Source: Nitrospira sp.
GTDB taxonomy: Bacteria; Nitrospirota; Nitrospiria; Nitrospirales; Nitrospiraceae
Assembly: GCA_018242725.1 (NCBI GenBank)
Contig: JAFEBI010000004.1
Coordinates: 186,001 to 250,000, forward strand
Length of the DNA stretch: 64,000 nucleotides
Direction of reading: 5' to 3'
Part shown: positions 24,475 through 33,345 of the stretch, in pieces
How positions within the stretch are numbered: the first letter of the stretch is position 1
How the letters are laid out: the number at the start of each line of letters is the position of its first letter
Notes under the pieces: model-generated
What the model saw: only the letters and a program-made list of their open reading frames with translations
Databases searched by the model: none
What the model was told of the DNA's origin: nothing
Program-made: the position numbers and the translations under genes

Positions 24475-25140
24475 ATGAGCTTCTCTCTCCAACAACTTCT
24501 CCTGTTCAGCATGCTGGTGATCGCCGTGCCGGCGAGCGGAGCCTCCAGAGAGAACACACCCCACGTGTGGACCTTCGACAATGATCCCACGGATACACTT
24601 CCCGCTGAGTTTCAAGTGGGCACCTTGTTTGATGGGCGACCTGCCGGGAAGTGGAAGGTAATTCAGACGGATCAGGCCAATAGCCCTCCGCACGTGCTGG
24701 CTCAGCTCCTGGGAAAGGGAGCCGAACATGCGTATAAAACGGTGCTCATTAATGGGACCACAGCATCGGACCTCGAACTTCACGTCTCACTCTTGCCGAT
24801 CGATGGCAAAGCCGACATGGGAGGCGGCCTCATCTGGCGTGCCACGGACGACCGCAACTACTACCTGACGAGAGCCAATCCGCTGGAGCAGAATATTCGC
24901 ATCTACCGAGTCGTGAAAGGCGTCCGGCGGATGCTGAAGAACTTCGATCAGATCATTGATGTCCGCCAGTGGCATAGCCTTCGCGTGATCACGAATGGAT
25001 GCCAGGTTCGAGTCTTTTTTGACGGGAAGCAGGTGTTTGATCTCTGCGATCAGACCTTCACGACCGGCCAGATTGGACTCTGGACCAAATCAGATGCCGT
25101 CACGTTTTTTGATGACCTGAAACTTCAGATCCAACGCTGA
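24475..25140 (+). CDS. Secreted concanavalin-like (DUF1080/GH16-like) domain protein
   Basis: A 221-aa protein with a signal peptide (LLLFSMLVIAVPASGA) and a lectin-like jelly-roll domain: WTFDNDPTDTLPAEFQVG at the start, GGGLIWRATDDRNYYLTRANPLEQN in the middle and RVFFDGKQVFDLCDQTF-TTGQIGLWTKSDAVTFFDDL at the end. Annotated relatives are called DUF1080 or family 16 glycoside hydrolase, but no catalytic Glu motif (ExDxE) is visible, so it may only bind a sugar. Three nt follow the previous stop. Confidence 0.75.
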   Translation: MSFSLQQLLLFSMLVIAVPASGASRENTPHVWTFDNDPTDTLPAEFQVGTLFDGRPAGKWKVIQTDQANSPPHVLAQLLGKGAEHAYKTVLINGTTASDLELHVSLLPIDGKADMGGGLIWRATDDRNYYLTRANPLEQNIRIYRVVKGVRRMLKNFDQIIDVRQWHSLRVITNGCQVRVFFDGKQVFDLCDQTFTTGQIGLWTKSDAVTFFDDLKLQIQR

Positions 25141-25235
25141 GCAAGGCTCTTACGGTCTTTCGTTTATGCCAACTGCGTTACCATTCGACTAGAGCCCACG
25201 GGCTCGCGCATCCGTTCCACCCGCTTTCCCATCCG

Positions 25236-25565
25236 TCATGTCCTAGGAGCATATATCATGACGATCATGCCGCCTAAACAGATCAGAGCACCCATGGCAT
25301 CATAGCGATCCGGCCGAACTCCGTCGATGCCCCATCCCCAGAGTAAGGACAGCACGATAAACATGCCACCGTATGCCGCATAAACACGTCCGAAATGAGC
25401 AGGTTGTAAAGTTGGAATAATGCCATACAGAATGAGGATGGCAGCGCCTGCTACCCCGTAGCCCCAATGCCTACCCTCTCTGATCGCCAGCCACACCAAG
25501 TATCCGCCGCCGATTTCACACAAACCGGCGAGCACAAACAGTCCGAACGAGCCAGCCACGGACAT
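25236..25565 (-). CDS. YnfA/UPF0060 family small membrane protein
   Basis: A 109-aa protein, the length of E. coli YnfA (108 aa), with four membrane helices and the family blocks [20 protein letters not shown] and [13 protein letters not shown]. It belongs to the small multidrug-like superfamily; efflux of metals or drugs has been proposed. The start at 25565 follows AAGGAG (spacing 6), so the earlier ATG at 25580 is unlikely. It is the last gene of the metal-resistance run, 50 nt after cusA. Confidence 0.85.
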   Translation of the reverse strand: MSVAGSFGLFVLAGLCEIGGGYLVWLAIREGRHWGYGVAGAAILILYGIIPTLQPAHFGRVYAAYGGMFIVLSLLWGWGIDGVRPDRYDAMGALICLGGMIVMIYAPRT

Positions 25566-25615
25566 AGATTTCTCCTTCATGACGTACTACGAATAGCGGC
25601 CAGCGGTCTGCCTGG

Positions 25616-28600
25616 TTAGGCCTCACTGATTCGCCGTTCTGCCCGCTGTTCGATCCATCGATACAACACCGGCAACACGATCAACGTCAACAGGGTCGAT
25701 GATATCAATCCACCGATCACAACGGTCGCCAGCGGCCGTTGAATTTCTGAACCAGGCCCGTTCGCAAGAAGCAGTGGTGTCAGCCCGAGCGCAGCCACAA
25801 GTGCTGTCATCAAAATCGGACGAAGTCGCAGGACCATACCGGTCAGCACAGCCTCATCCAACGGCATACCATGTTGCCGCAGCTGGTTGATGTAGGCGAT
25901 CTTCACGACACCGTTCAACACCGCGACGCCAAAGAGAGCGATGAACCCCACGGACGCCGGAACCGACAGATAGAGTCCTCCGATGAGGAGCGCAACGAGG
26001 CCGCCGACCATCGAAAAGGGAATCGCCAGGAGAATAAGCCCTGTCTGTCTGAGATTTCCGAATGTGAGAAACAAGAGCAAACCAATCAGACCGATGACCA
26101 CCGGAACTACAATTGCGAGTCGAGCCATTGCCCGTTGCTGATTTTCAAATTGTCCTCCCCAGGTCACATAGTAACCAGGCGGCAATTGCACCCGACCGGC
26201 CACGGCTCCCTGAGCTTCCTCCACAGCCCCGACCAGGTCTCTCCCAACCACGTTCGCCTCGATCACCACTCGTCGGCTGGCCTGTTCACGGCTGATTTGA
26301 GCCGGCCCCTCCACGATTTGAATATCAGCCAACTCCCGTAAAGGGATCCGAGCGCCGTCCTGTGCCGTCACCCAGAGAGCCTTGATCGATTCAATATCGC
26401 TCCGTCGGTCATCGGGAAATCGCACGAGAATTGGAAATCGCCGTTGCCCTTCAAAGACATCTCCGGCACGAATCCCGGCACCGACGGCTTCGATCACTTC
26501 CGTGATGTTGGCCACATTGATTCCATGACGCGCCACCTTGGATCGGTCGACGGCGAGCTTCAAATAGTAGAGTCCCGAGACTTGTTCGACACGAAGGTCG
26601 GAGATGCCCTTCACTTGTCGAAGCACACGAGCGATCTCATCCGCCTTCGCCCGCAAGATATCGAGGTCGTCTCCGAAGAGCTTGACTGCCACCTGCGAAC
26701 GAACACCGGACACCAGTTCATCCACACGCATCGCGATCGGCTGAGATAACCCAAACGCAATGCCGGGCACCTGTCCCAGTTGCTGACGTATCAGTTGCTC
26801 AATCTCATGTTTGCTGCGGGCCTTCCACTCGGATTCCGGCTTGAGCAAGACATACATGTCGCTGAGCTCCATTCCCATCGGATCCGTCCCTAATTCATTT
26901 GCTCCGGTGCGGGTCACCACCGAACGCACATCCTGAAGCTCCAGCAACAATCGCTCGACCTGCCCAGAAATCTTCAGTGATTCGGTGAGACCGATGCTCG
27001 GCAACCGCACCAAATTCACCACAATCGATCCTTCGTCCATGATCGGCACGAACTCCCGTCCGATATAGGGTATGAGCGCGACACCTCCCACCAGCACCAT
27101 GGCGGCTCCCGTCACAATCACGGACGTCCGACGAATGGCCATCTCCAACAGTTGCCGATACAGCCTCCGAACGGTTGCCAAGACCGCTCCCGCCTCCCCT
27201 ACGGATCGTGGCCGCATGAGTACGACCGCCAACACCGGTACGACCGTCATCGAGAGCGCTAGGGAACTGAGGATGACGATCACTACCGTCATGGCCAGCG
27301 GAATAAACATCTTGCCTTCAATCCCTTGGAGCGTGAGCAAGGGAACGAAGGTGAGCGCGATGATCAATTCTCCAAACAGGCTCGGCCGTCTCACCTCCAG
27401 CACCGCACGAAGGACCAAGGGAAGCCGTTCCGATACGGTGGCGAAGGAGGTTTGCGCATTAGAACGTTCGCTCAAATGCCGTTCGACATTTTCCACCTGC
27501 ACAATCGCAGCGTCGACGATCATCCCCAGTGAAATGGCCAATCCGCCCAACGACATCAGATTCGCCGAGAGTCCGATCCGTTGCATAATCAAGAACGTGG
27601 TCAGCGTGGCAAGCGGTAAGGTCAGGGCGACGACCAGCGCGCCGCGAAGATTTCGCAGAAACAGATAGAGCACGAGCACCACAACAACGGCACCCTCCAG
27701 CAAAGCCCGCTCGACTGTTTCGAGTGCCCGAGTCACGAGTTCAAGGCGGTCATAGAACGACGTGATGGTGACACCATCCGGCAACAACCGATTAATCACT
27801 CCCACCTTCTCCTTCACCGCCAAAACGATTTCTCGACTATTCCCTCCACGCAGCATCACGGCGATGCCTTCCATCACTTCGCCGGTTCCGTCTCGTGTGA
27901 CCCCTCCCAGTCGAACAGCCGATCCTTGACGAACCTCCGCCACATCCCGCAGATAGATCGGTGTTCCCTGTCGAGCCGTCACGACAATGCGTTCCAAATC
28001 TTCAGCCGAGCGTGCCAGACCCTGGCCATAGACCACCAACTTATCGCCGCCTCGCTCGATGTAACTGCCGCCCGCATTTTGATTGTTCTCAGTCACTGCG
28101 GATTGAACTTGCCGCAAGGTCAGGCCCAGGCTGGTCAATCTGTTGGGGTCCACGAGCACGTGGTACTGCTTCGATAGTCCACCCAGGGTATCGACATCCG
28201 CCAGCCCTGGCACAGCCCGCAACATCGGACGAATCACCCAATCATGGAGCGTCCGTAATTCCTGAAGGCTCTGTGATGACCCCTCCACAAGGTACATGAA
28301 GACTTCGCTGAGCCCGGTACTCACAGGCCCGAGGACGGGCTCAGCCCCCGGCGGCAACTGTGCACGGATCTGAACCAGCCGCTCCAAAACCAGCTGCCTG
28401 GCAAAATAGCTGTCGACCGACTCCTCAAACACCACCGTGATCACTGAAATCCCGAACCGTGAAACCGATCGGAGGTCCGTTTTCCGAGGTAAGTTAATCA
28501 ATTCAATCTCAAGCGGAAACGTCACGAGACGCTCGATTTCTGGTGGCGCCAGAGACGGGGCGCGGGTAATGACTTGGACTTGGACCGGCGTCACATCAGG

Positions 28601-28717
28601 AAACGCATCGATCGGCAGATGACGGAACGCAACCACTCCGCCGATACTCACGACGACCGCCGCCAACAGCACGATGACCCACTGTTCCAGCGAAGTACGG
28701 ATCAGCCGCTCGATCAC
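25616..28717 (-). CDS. cusA: CusA-like heavy-metal RND efflux pump (Cu/Ag type)
   Basis: A 1033-aa inner-membrane RND transporter that exports metal ions from the periplasm or cytoplasm through the envelope. It has the twelve-helix RND layout with two large periplasmic loops. Its helix-4 motif reads AISLGMIVDAAIVQVEN, close to CusA (AIAIGAMVDAAIVMIEN), unlike CzcA, which has Asp in place of the Ser. This points to monovalent Cu(I)/Ag(I). Translation starts at GTG 28717, overlapping the cusB stop by 4 bp. No CusC outer-membrane factor is present in the operon. Confidence 0.9.
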   Translation of the reverse strand: MIERLIRTSLEQWVIVLLAAVVVSIGGVVAFRHLPIDAFPDVTPVQVQVITRAPSLAPPEIERLVTFPLEIELINLPRKTDLRSVSRFGISVITVVFEESVDSYFARQLVLERLVQIRAQLPPGAEPVLGPVSTGLSEVFMYLVEGSSQSLQELRTLHDWVIRPMLRAVPGLADVDTLGGLSKQYHVLVDPNRLTSLGLTLRQVQSAVTENNQNAGGSYIERGGDKLVVYGQGLARSAEDLERIVVTARQGTPIYLRDVAEVRQGSAVRLGGVTRDGTGEVMEGIAVMLRGGNSREIVLAVKEKVGVINRLLPDGVTITSFYDRLELVTRALETVERALLEGAVVVVLVLYLFLRNLRGALVVALTLPLATLTTFLIMQRIGLSANLMSLGGLAISLGMIVDAAIVQVENVERHLSERSNAQTSFATVSERLPLVLRAVLEVRRPSLFGELIIALTFVPLLTLQGIEGKMFIPLAMTVVIVILSSLALSMTVVPVLAVVLMRPRSVGEAGAVLATVRRLYRQLLEMAIRRTSVIVTGAAMVLVGGVALIPYIGREFVPIMDEGSIVVNLVRLPSIGLTESLKISGQVERLLLELQDVRSVVTRTGANELGTDPMGMELSDMYVLLKPESEWKARSKHEIEQLIRQQLGQVPGIAFGLSQPIAMRVDELVSGVRSQVAVKLFGDDLDILRAKADEIARVLRQVKGISDLRVEQVSGLYYLKLAVDRSKVARHGINVANITEVIEAVGAGIRAGDVFEGQRRFPILVRFPDDRRSDIESIKALWVTAQDGARIPLRELADIQIVEGPAQISREQASRRVVIEANVVGRDLVGAVEEAQGAVAGRVQLPPGYYVTWGGQFENQQRAMARLAIVVPVVIGLIGLLLFLTFGNLRQTGLILLAIPFSMVGGLVALLIGGLYLSVPASVGFIALFGVAVLNGVVKIAYINQLRQHGMPLDEAVLTGMVLRLRPILMTALVAALGLTPLLLANGPGSEIQRPLATVVIGGLISSTLLTLIVLPVLYRWIEQRAERRISEA

Positions 28718-29940
28718 AGCGGACCTCCCATAGACATCTGCCCGCGAAGCGCTTCGGACTTCAGCGCGTAACTGCCTTCCGTCACGACCTCATCGCCTTC
28801 CTTCAGTCCGACTTTGATCTCGACGTATTCCTCCGACGACTCACCGAGTGTTACTTCGAGCCATTCAAACCGGCGTGGGCCTCGTGTGACAAATACCATG
28901 GTACGGGTCCCGACTTGCTGCAACGCGACACGCGGTATGGCCAGGACCGATTGTTCTTGCGTGCGCACCGTTACCTCGGCGAACATTTCCGGACGTAACC
29001 GTCGGTCTGAGTTAGGAATCTGCAAACGTGCCGTAACCGTCCTCGTGGCCGGATCGATCATGGCGCCGATATAGGTAATGGCGCCCTGAAAGATTGTCTC
29101 CGGGTAGGCCGCGACCCGAATTTCAACGGCAAGGCCGGCTTTCAGTTTCCCGATCTGCTGTTCAGGGAAGTCCGCCCGAACCCATACGGTGGAAAGATCC
29201 GCTACGGTGAAGAGGGTTTTACTCAAATCGACCACCTCTCCGACCGTTGCATTCCGCTCGATGATTTCACCGGAGAAGGGAGCCCGCAGAAACACCTGGG
29301 CCACCTCGGCATGGGGCAACTGTTCGGCCGACAGACGCTGGATTTCCCTTTCCGCCATCCCCAGCAAGTGAAGTTTCTCTTCTGCTTCGTAGAGCTCGGC
29401 CCTGGCGTTTTCATGCTCAGCCTCACGCCGCTGATATTCGCTGATTCCGATCGCACCTTCGCTCGAGAGTGCTTTGGCCCGTTCAAAGGCCTTCTCCGCC
29501 ACCCTCATTGCCGTCCGCCTCTTGCGATATTCCAACTGAGCCTCGCCAAACGCCGGACTATCGAGCAATAGTAACCGCTGACCGGATTCCACCCGATCTC
29601 CAAGATTGGAATAGACGGCCACGATGCGCCCCGGCACTCGCGGGCCCAGATGGGCCAGCCTGTTTTCATTAGGCAGAATCTTTCCTCCCTGCGCCTTCAG
29701 CGACATTCGCATGGAACGATGCCCCACCCGCTCAGTATGAATCTGTGAGAGCATTGACGTCCCCTCCGGCAGTTCGATCACACCGGCTTGAGTTATGGGC
29801 GCTGTCACTTGAGCCGGCTGTTTCTGTGCCTCATCTTGAGGTGGTTGACACGATACAGAGGAGATGAAGACAACAAGTGGTGCGACGAGCCGTACTACAT
29901 ATCCTGGCGTGAAAGGCTTCCAGGAATAGATCATGACCAT
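28714..29940 (-). CDS. cusB: CusB-like periplasmic adaptor (membrane fusion protein)
   Basis: A 408-aa adaptor that links the RND pump to an outer-membrane channel. An N-terminal lipobox (FISSVSC) indicates a lipid anchor. The hairpin coiled-coil (about residues 135-205, with AFERAKALSSEGAIG) and beta-barrel domains are typical; it ends LKSEALRGQMSMG. The start could be 29940 or 29934. It is upstream of and overlaps cusA. Metal-binding Met residues cannot be pinned down by eye. Confidence 0.88.
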   Translation of the reverse strand: MVMIYSWKPFTPGYVVRLVAPLVVFISSVSCQPPQDEAQKQPAQVTAPITQAGVIELPEGTSMLSQIHTERVGHRSMRMSLKAQGGKILPNENRLAHLGPRVPGRIVAVYSNLGDRVESGQRLLLLDSPAFGEAQLEYRKRRTAMRVAEKAFERAKALSSEGAIGISEYQRREAEHENARAELYEAEEKLHLLGMAEREIQRLSAEQLPHAEVAQVFLRAPFSGEIIERNATVGEVVDLSKTLFTVADLSTVWVRADFPEQQIGKLKAGLAVEIRVAAYPETIFQGAITYIGAMIDPATRTVTARLQIPNSDRRLRPEMFAEVTVRTQEQSVLAIPRVALQQVGTRTMVFVTRGPRRFEWLEVTLGESSEEYVEIKVGLKEGDEVVTEGSYALKSEALRGQMSMGGPL

Positions 29941-30012
29941 TCTCCTGTCGCCCGGGACTAATCGTCCAAGGCGGTTGAGGTTGTTCTCGTATAGTGCGGA
30001 GGGACAAGCGTG

Positions 30013-30474
30013 CTACGCGAGAAGAGCGGGTGGGCCACGGAAGGGCAAATCGTGTATCAAGCGTGCAAGGGAAAAGAGCGCAACGGCTAGCGGTTCTTGC
30101 GAAATACTTGACTCAAGATTCAATGTCAGTACAGGCACAAGAGCCTGGGCCTGGCTCAAGAAGAAATTAAACGCCTTGCGATCTGAATCAGTCAGTAGTG
30201 AGACCTCTATCTCGAGATGCCGATGTCCCAATCCGGACACAGTGATGCTCACATCATGTGAATCGGGTTTAAGTGACGGATGACTCTCTACCTCACACTC
30301 GAGATCGGGCGACATGACCGTATGAACAGTCCCACCATGGACATGCCCGACTTCTCCATGATGATGGTCCGCTTCAGGATGGACATGAAACAAGGGAACC
30401 GCGAGCATCCATACGGACGTCCACACAACGACTACCGCCCGAGTCCATGAGGGGCTTCGATGTTTTAGTTGCAT
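30013..30474 (-). CDS. His-rich periplasmic protein with RGPP C-terminus
   Basis: A 153-aa protein with an N-terminal hydrophobic segment and a His cluster (HVHPEADHHHGEVGHVHGG, residues about 30-48), likely metal-binding. The C-terminus is RGPPALLA. The RGPP end also occurs in three small His/Cys proteins at 42-46 kb. It sits between copB and cusB in the copper-resistance run; relatives in other bacteria resemble CopL/DUF2946-type proteins. Role inferred as copper binding or sensing. Confidence 0.7.
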   Translation of the reverse strand: MQLKHRSPSWTRAVVVVWTSVWMLAVPLFHVHPEADHHHGEVGHVHGGTVHTVMSPDLECEVESHPSLKPDSHDVSITVSGLGHRHLEIEVSLLTDSDRKAFNFFLSQAQALVPVLTLNLESSISQEPLAVALFSLARLIHDLPFRGPPALLA

Positions 30475-30603
30475 TTCAGTTTAAGCCTAGCATGTTTCCC
30501 CAAGACCATCAATCGTACCGCCGCTCTTCATGCCGAGCTCATTCCCACACATCATACTACCTCTCTTTGTCCCAACTGATGCCTGTGCGACAGCGTGCGG
30601 CAG

Positions 30604-31488
30604 CTAAAACCACATTCTCACACCGACCACGAATCGCACCTGGCTCGGATCTCCTCCCTGCCGGCGCACCAGCGTGGCTGTCTCTCCGACACTACGTTCG
30701 AAGGAAGCACCGATGTAAGGAGCAAACTTCCGACGAATCTCATAACGCAGGCGACCGCCGAATTCCAGATTATTCAGGCCCGATCCGGTCGTAAACTCTT
30801 CCACACGTTGAATCGCCAGATTGGTCTGAAAGCGACCTTGGAAGATCAGTCGTTGTGTGAGCAAGAAATCCTTCGTGTAGGACAGGCGAGCCGAGACCGC
30901 GCCATTCTGGGCGATAAACAATGCCGACTCGAACTCGTAATTGTACGGCACGATACCTTGAAAACCGATGACTCCCAAGCCGCGCGTCACATTACTTCCG
31001 CGAAACGATTGTGCTTCCATTCGCCCGCCGACCTGAATGTCGTAATACTTCCAGAGAAACCGGCCATAGAGCAGTTGAAAGTCGGCATCGTAATCCGCCT
31101 TGAACGCGGTATCCTGCTGGCCCTCACTCTTGAACCAGAGCCGGTTGTAATCTCCGCCGTACCAACCCTCGACATCCCAGCGGTAGTCCTCTCTCCTCTT
31201 GCCTCCTCCTGATCCGGGGCGATATTCCAGCACATCGACTAATGTGAATAGACGTTGTTTCTCGTCATGAACCGGAGGGGGCCACTGTTCTGGCACCGCC
31301 TCAGTCTCCCGCGCGCGACTTCCCGGCTGCAGCGGCCCGATTTGATCAATGGGTCCTGAGTCTAGCTCCATATGTTCATGTTTGGATTCAGCCCACGCGC
31401 TCGTGAGGGAAAACCCAACATGCAGCACGAAGACTGCAAGCGCCACACGACAGTTCCGATAGGCTACGTTCACCGACGCATGTCTCAT
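30604..31488 (-). CDS. copB: Copper resistance outer-membrane protein CopB
   Basis: A 294-aa exported beta-barrel protein. The start at 31488 (MRHASVNVAY) overlaps the multicopper oxidase stop by 4 bp (ATGA) and gives a signal peptide ending SAWA. After a short His/Met segment the domain reads VLEYRPGSGGGKRRED-YRWDVEGWYGGDYNRLWFKSEG and ends in VRMWF, with an aromatic last residue typical of outer-membrane proteins. CopB binds or channels copper in Pseudomonas (established). The Met-rich N-terminal repeats of plasmid CopB are missing. Confidence 0.92.
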   Translation of the reverse strand: MRHASVNVAYRNCRVALAVFVLHVGFSLTSAWAESKHEHMELDSGPIDQIGPLQPGSRARETEAVPEQWPPPVHDEKQRLFTLVDVLEYRPGSGGGKRREDYRWDVEGWYGGDYNRLWFKSEGQQDTAFKADYDADFQLLYGRFLWKYYDIQVGGRMEAQSFRGSNVTRGLGVIGFQGIVPYNYEFESALFIAQNGAVSARLSYTKDFLLTQRLIFQGRFQTNLAIQRVEEFTTGSGLNNLEFGGRLRYEIRRKFAPYIGASFERSVGETATLVRRQGGDPSQVRFVVGVRMWF

Positions 31489-33317
31489 TCGTTGGTAGAG
31501 ACTTCGACGACACGAAACATACCTGCTTCCATATGCAAAAGGAGATGACAGTGAAAGGCCCATGGTCCTGAAGCATCCGCCGTGACGACCACAGAGAGGC
31601 GTTCAGCCGGCTTCACCACTACCGTATGTTTCCGTGGAAGGTGTGCGCCTGAACCGTTTTCCAGATACATCCACATCCCATGCAAGTGGAGCGGATGTTC
31701 CATCATTGTATCATTGACGAAAGTGAGTCGAAGACGTTCGCCGTACTGCGCGCGAATCGGCTCCGGCGTATCCGAATACTTCTTGCCATCAAACGACCAC
31801 ATGTAGCGCTGCATATGCCCGGTCAGATGCAACTCGATCTCTCGCTCCGGCGCTCGTTGGTCGTGATCAGAAGTTAGGCTTTTTAGGTCGGCGTAGACCA
31901 GCACACGCCTGGTACTGTGCTCGAATCCACGCCCAGGATCATGCATCCGGCTTTGTGAATACTCGGCCACCGTTTGGTTGCCGGTACCGTGATGATCGAA
32001 GGCATGCCTGATCGGTATAATTCCAGGAATAGGTGAATGGCTAGAACCATGGTTATCCTGCCGGATCATCTCATGCGAGGATTCGTCATGATCCATATTA
32101 TGATTAGAGTCGTGGTCATGGGATGGTTGCGTAACTACTTTCTCCACGGCATGCGCGGAATGACTGCCGCGATGATCCTTCATCCCCATATCTTCCATGG
32201 TTCGAAGAGGACGAACACGGCGTTCTGGAATCTTCCCTTCCATGCCCGTCCGCGGGGCAAGCGTTCCACGAACATACCCGCTCCGGTCCAGAGTTTCGGC
32301 AAAGATGGTATACCCTCGATCCTCAGTTGGTTGGACGATGACATCGTAGCTTTCGGCAGGACCGACGCGAAACTCCTCCACAGCAACCGGCTGAACATTT
32401 TGCCCGTCCGCTTGTACCACCGTCATCGTCAACCCCGGAATGCGGATATCATAAAATGTCATTGAAGCGGCGTTGATGAAGCGCAGCCGCACTCGCTCGC
32501 CCAGTCGAAAGAGCCCAGTCCAATTGCCGGCCGGCGGCAAACCGTTCATGAGAAACGTAAAGATCGAGCCGGTCACATCTGCAAAGTCTGTAGGGTCCAT
32601 CCGCATCTCGTCCCACATCACGTAGTCCCGTAACGTCGACCACAATCCCAAGCGCGCGGCGTCCGCGACAAACTCTCGCGCGTCCCGCTTCTGAAAATTG
32701 TAGTAGCCTGAGGATTTCTTGAGATGATCCATCATGACTTCAGACGACTCGAAGCTCCACTCTGAGAGCATCACGACATACTCCCGTTCATACTGGAACG
32801 GATCCGGTTCGATCGGGTCCAGAATGATCGGCGCATACATGCCCCGTAATTCCTGACCGCCGGAATGACTGTGATACCAATAGGTCCCGCTTTGCTTGAT
32901 GGGGAAACGGTAGCTGTAGGTCTCTCCCGGCTGAATGCCCCTGAAGCTCACACCTGGAACTCCATCCATGTGCGAGGGCAAAAGTATTCCGTGCCAGTGA
33001 ATGGACGATTCTTCCATCAACTGATTCGTCACACGGATCGTGACGTCCTGACCTTCTTGTAAGCGGATAAGCGGGCCAGGAATGGTCCCGTTGATAGTTG
33101 CAGCGATGCCGGCCCTCCCGTCCACCATAAAAGCCGTTTCACCAATAAGGAGGTCAATGACCTCGCCGCTGAGCGTCGAAGCGTGCAGGCCTGTCTGAGT
33201 GGTCGGAAGCAGAGACGTCGCGGTGCAAGCAGAAAGGAACCGTTGTGTGGAGGCGAGTAATCCCAACGCTGCTGCTCGTTTCAGCAAAAGGCGTCTGGAT
33301 ATCACCTGGTCATCCAT
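31485..33317 (-). CDS. Multicopper oxidase, CopA type
   Basis: A 610-aa Tat-exported cuprous oxidase. The start at 33317 gives a twin-arginine signal (SRRLLLKRAAALGLL). Copper sites: IHWHGILLP and YWYHSHSG (domain 1), HPLHLHGMW and AFHCHLLLHMEAGMF (domain 3), with HCHxxxHxxxGM for T1 and T3. A His/Asp/Ser-rich insertion (about residues 375-450, with HDHDSNHNMDHDESSHE) may collect copper. It oxidises Cu(I) to Cu(II) in the periplasm (family). Part of the copB operon by overlap. Confidence 0.94.
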   Translation of the reverse strand: MDDQVISRRLLLKRAAALGLLASTQRFLSACTATSLLPTTQTGLHASTLSGEVIDLLIGETAFMVDGRAGIAATINGTIPGPLIRLQEGQDVTIRVTNQLMEESSIHWHGILLPSHMDGVPGVSFRGIQPGETYSYRFPIKQSGTYWYHSHSGGQELRGMYAPIILDPIEPDPFQYEREYVVMLSEWSFESSEVMMDHLKKSSGYYNFQKRDAREFVADAARLGLWSTLRDYVMWDEMRMDPTDFADVTGSIFTFLMNGLPPAGNWTGLFRLGERVRLRFINAASMTFYDIRIPGLTMTVVQADGQNVQPVAVEEFRVGPAESYDVIVQPTEDRGYTIFAETLDRSGYVRGTLAPRTGMEGKIPERRVRPLRTMEDMGMKDHRGSHSAHAVEKVVTQPSHDHDSNHNMDHDESSHEMIRQDNHGSSHSPIPGIIPIRHAFDHHGTGNQTVAEYSQSRMHDPGRGFEHSTRRVLVYADLKSLTSDHDQRAPEREIELHLTGHMQRYMWSFDGKKYSDTPEPIRAQYGERLRLTFVNDTMMEHPLHLHGMWMYLENGSGAHLPRKHTVVVKPAERLSVVVTADASGPWAFHCHLLLHMEAGMFRVVEVSTNE

Positions 33318-33345
33318 CTTCGTTGAGCGGGACACCCAAGAATGA

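Noticed and set aside
27072-27668. 198-codon plus-strand frame
   Set aside because: Antisense shadow of cusA.
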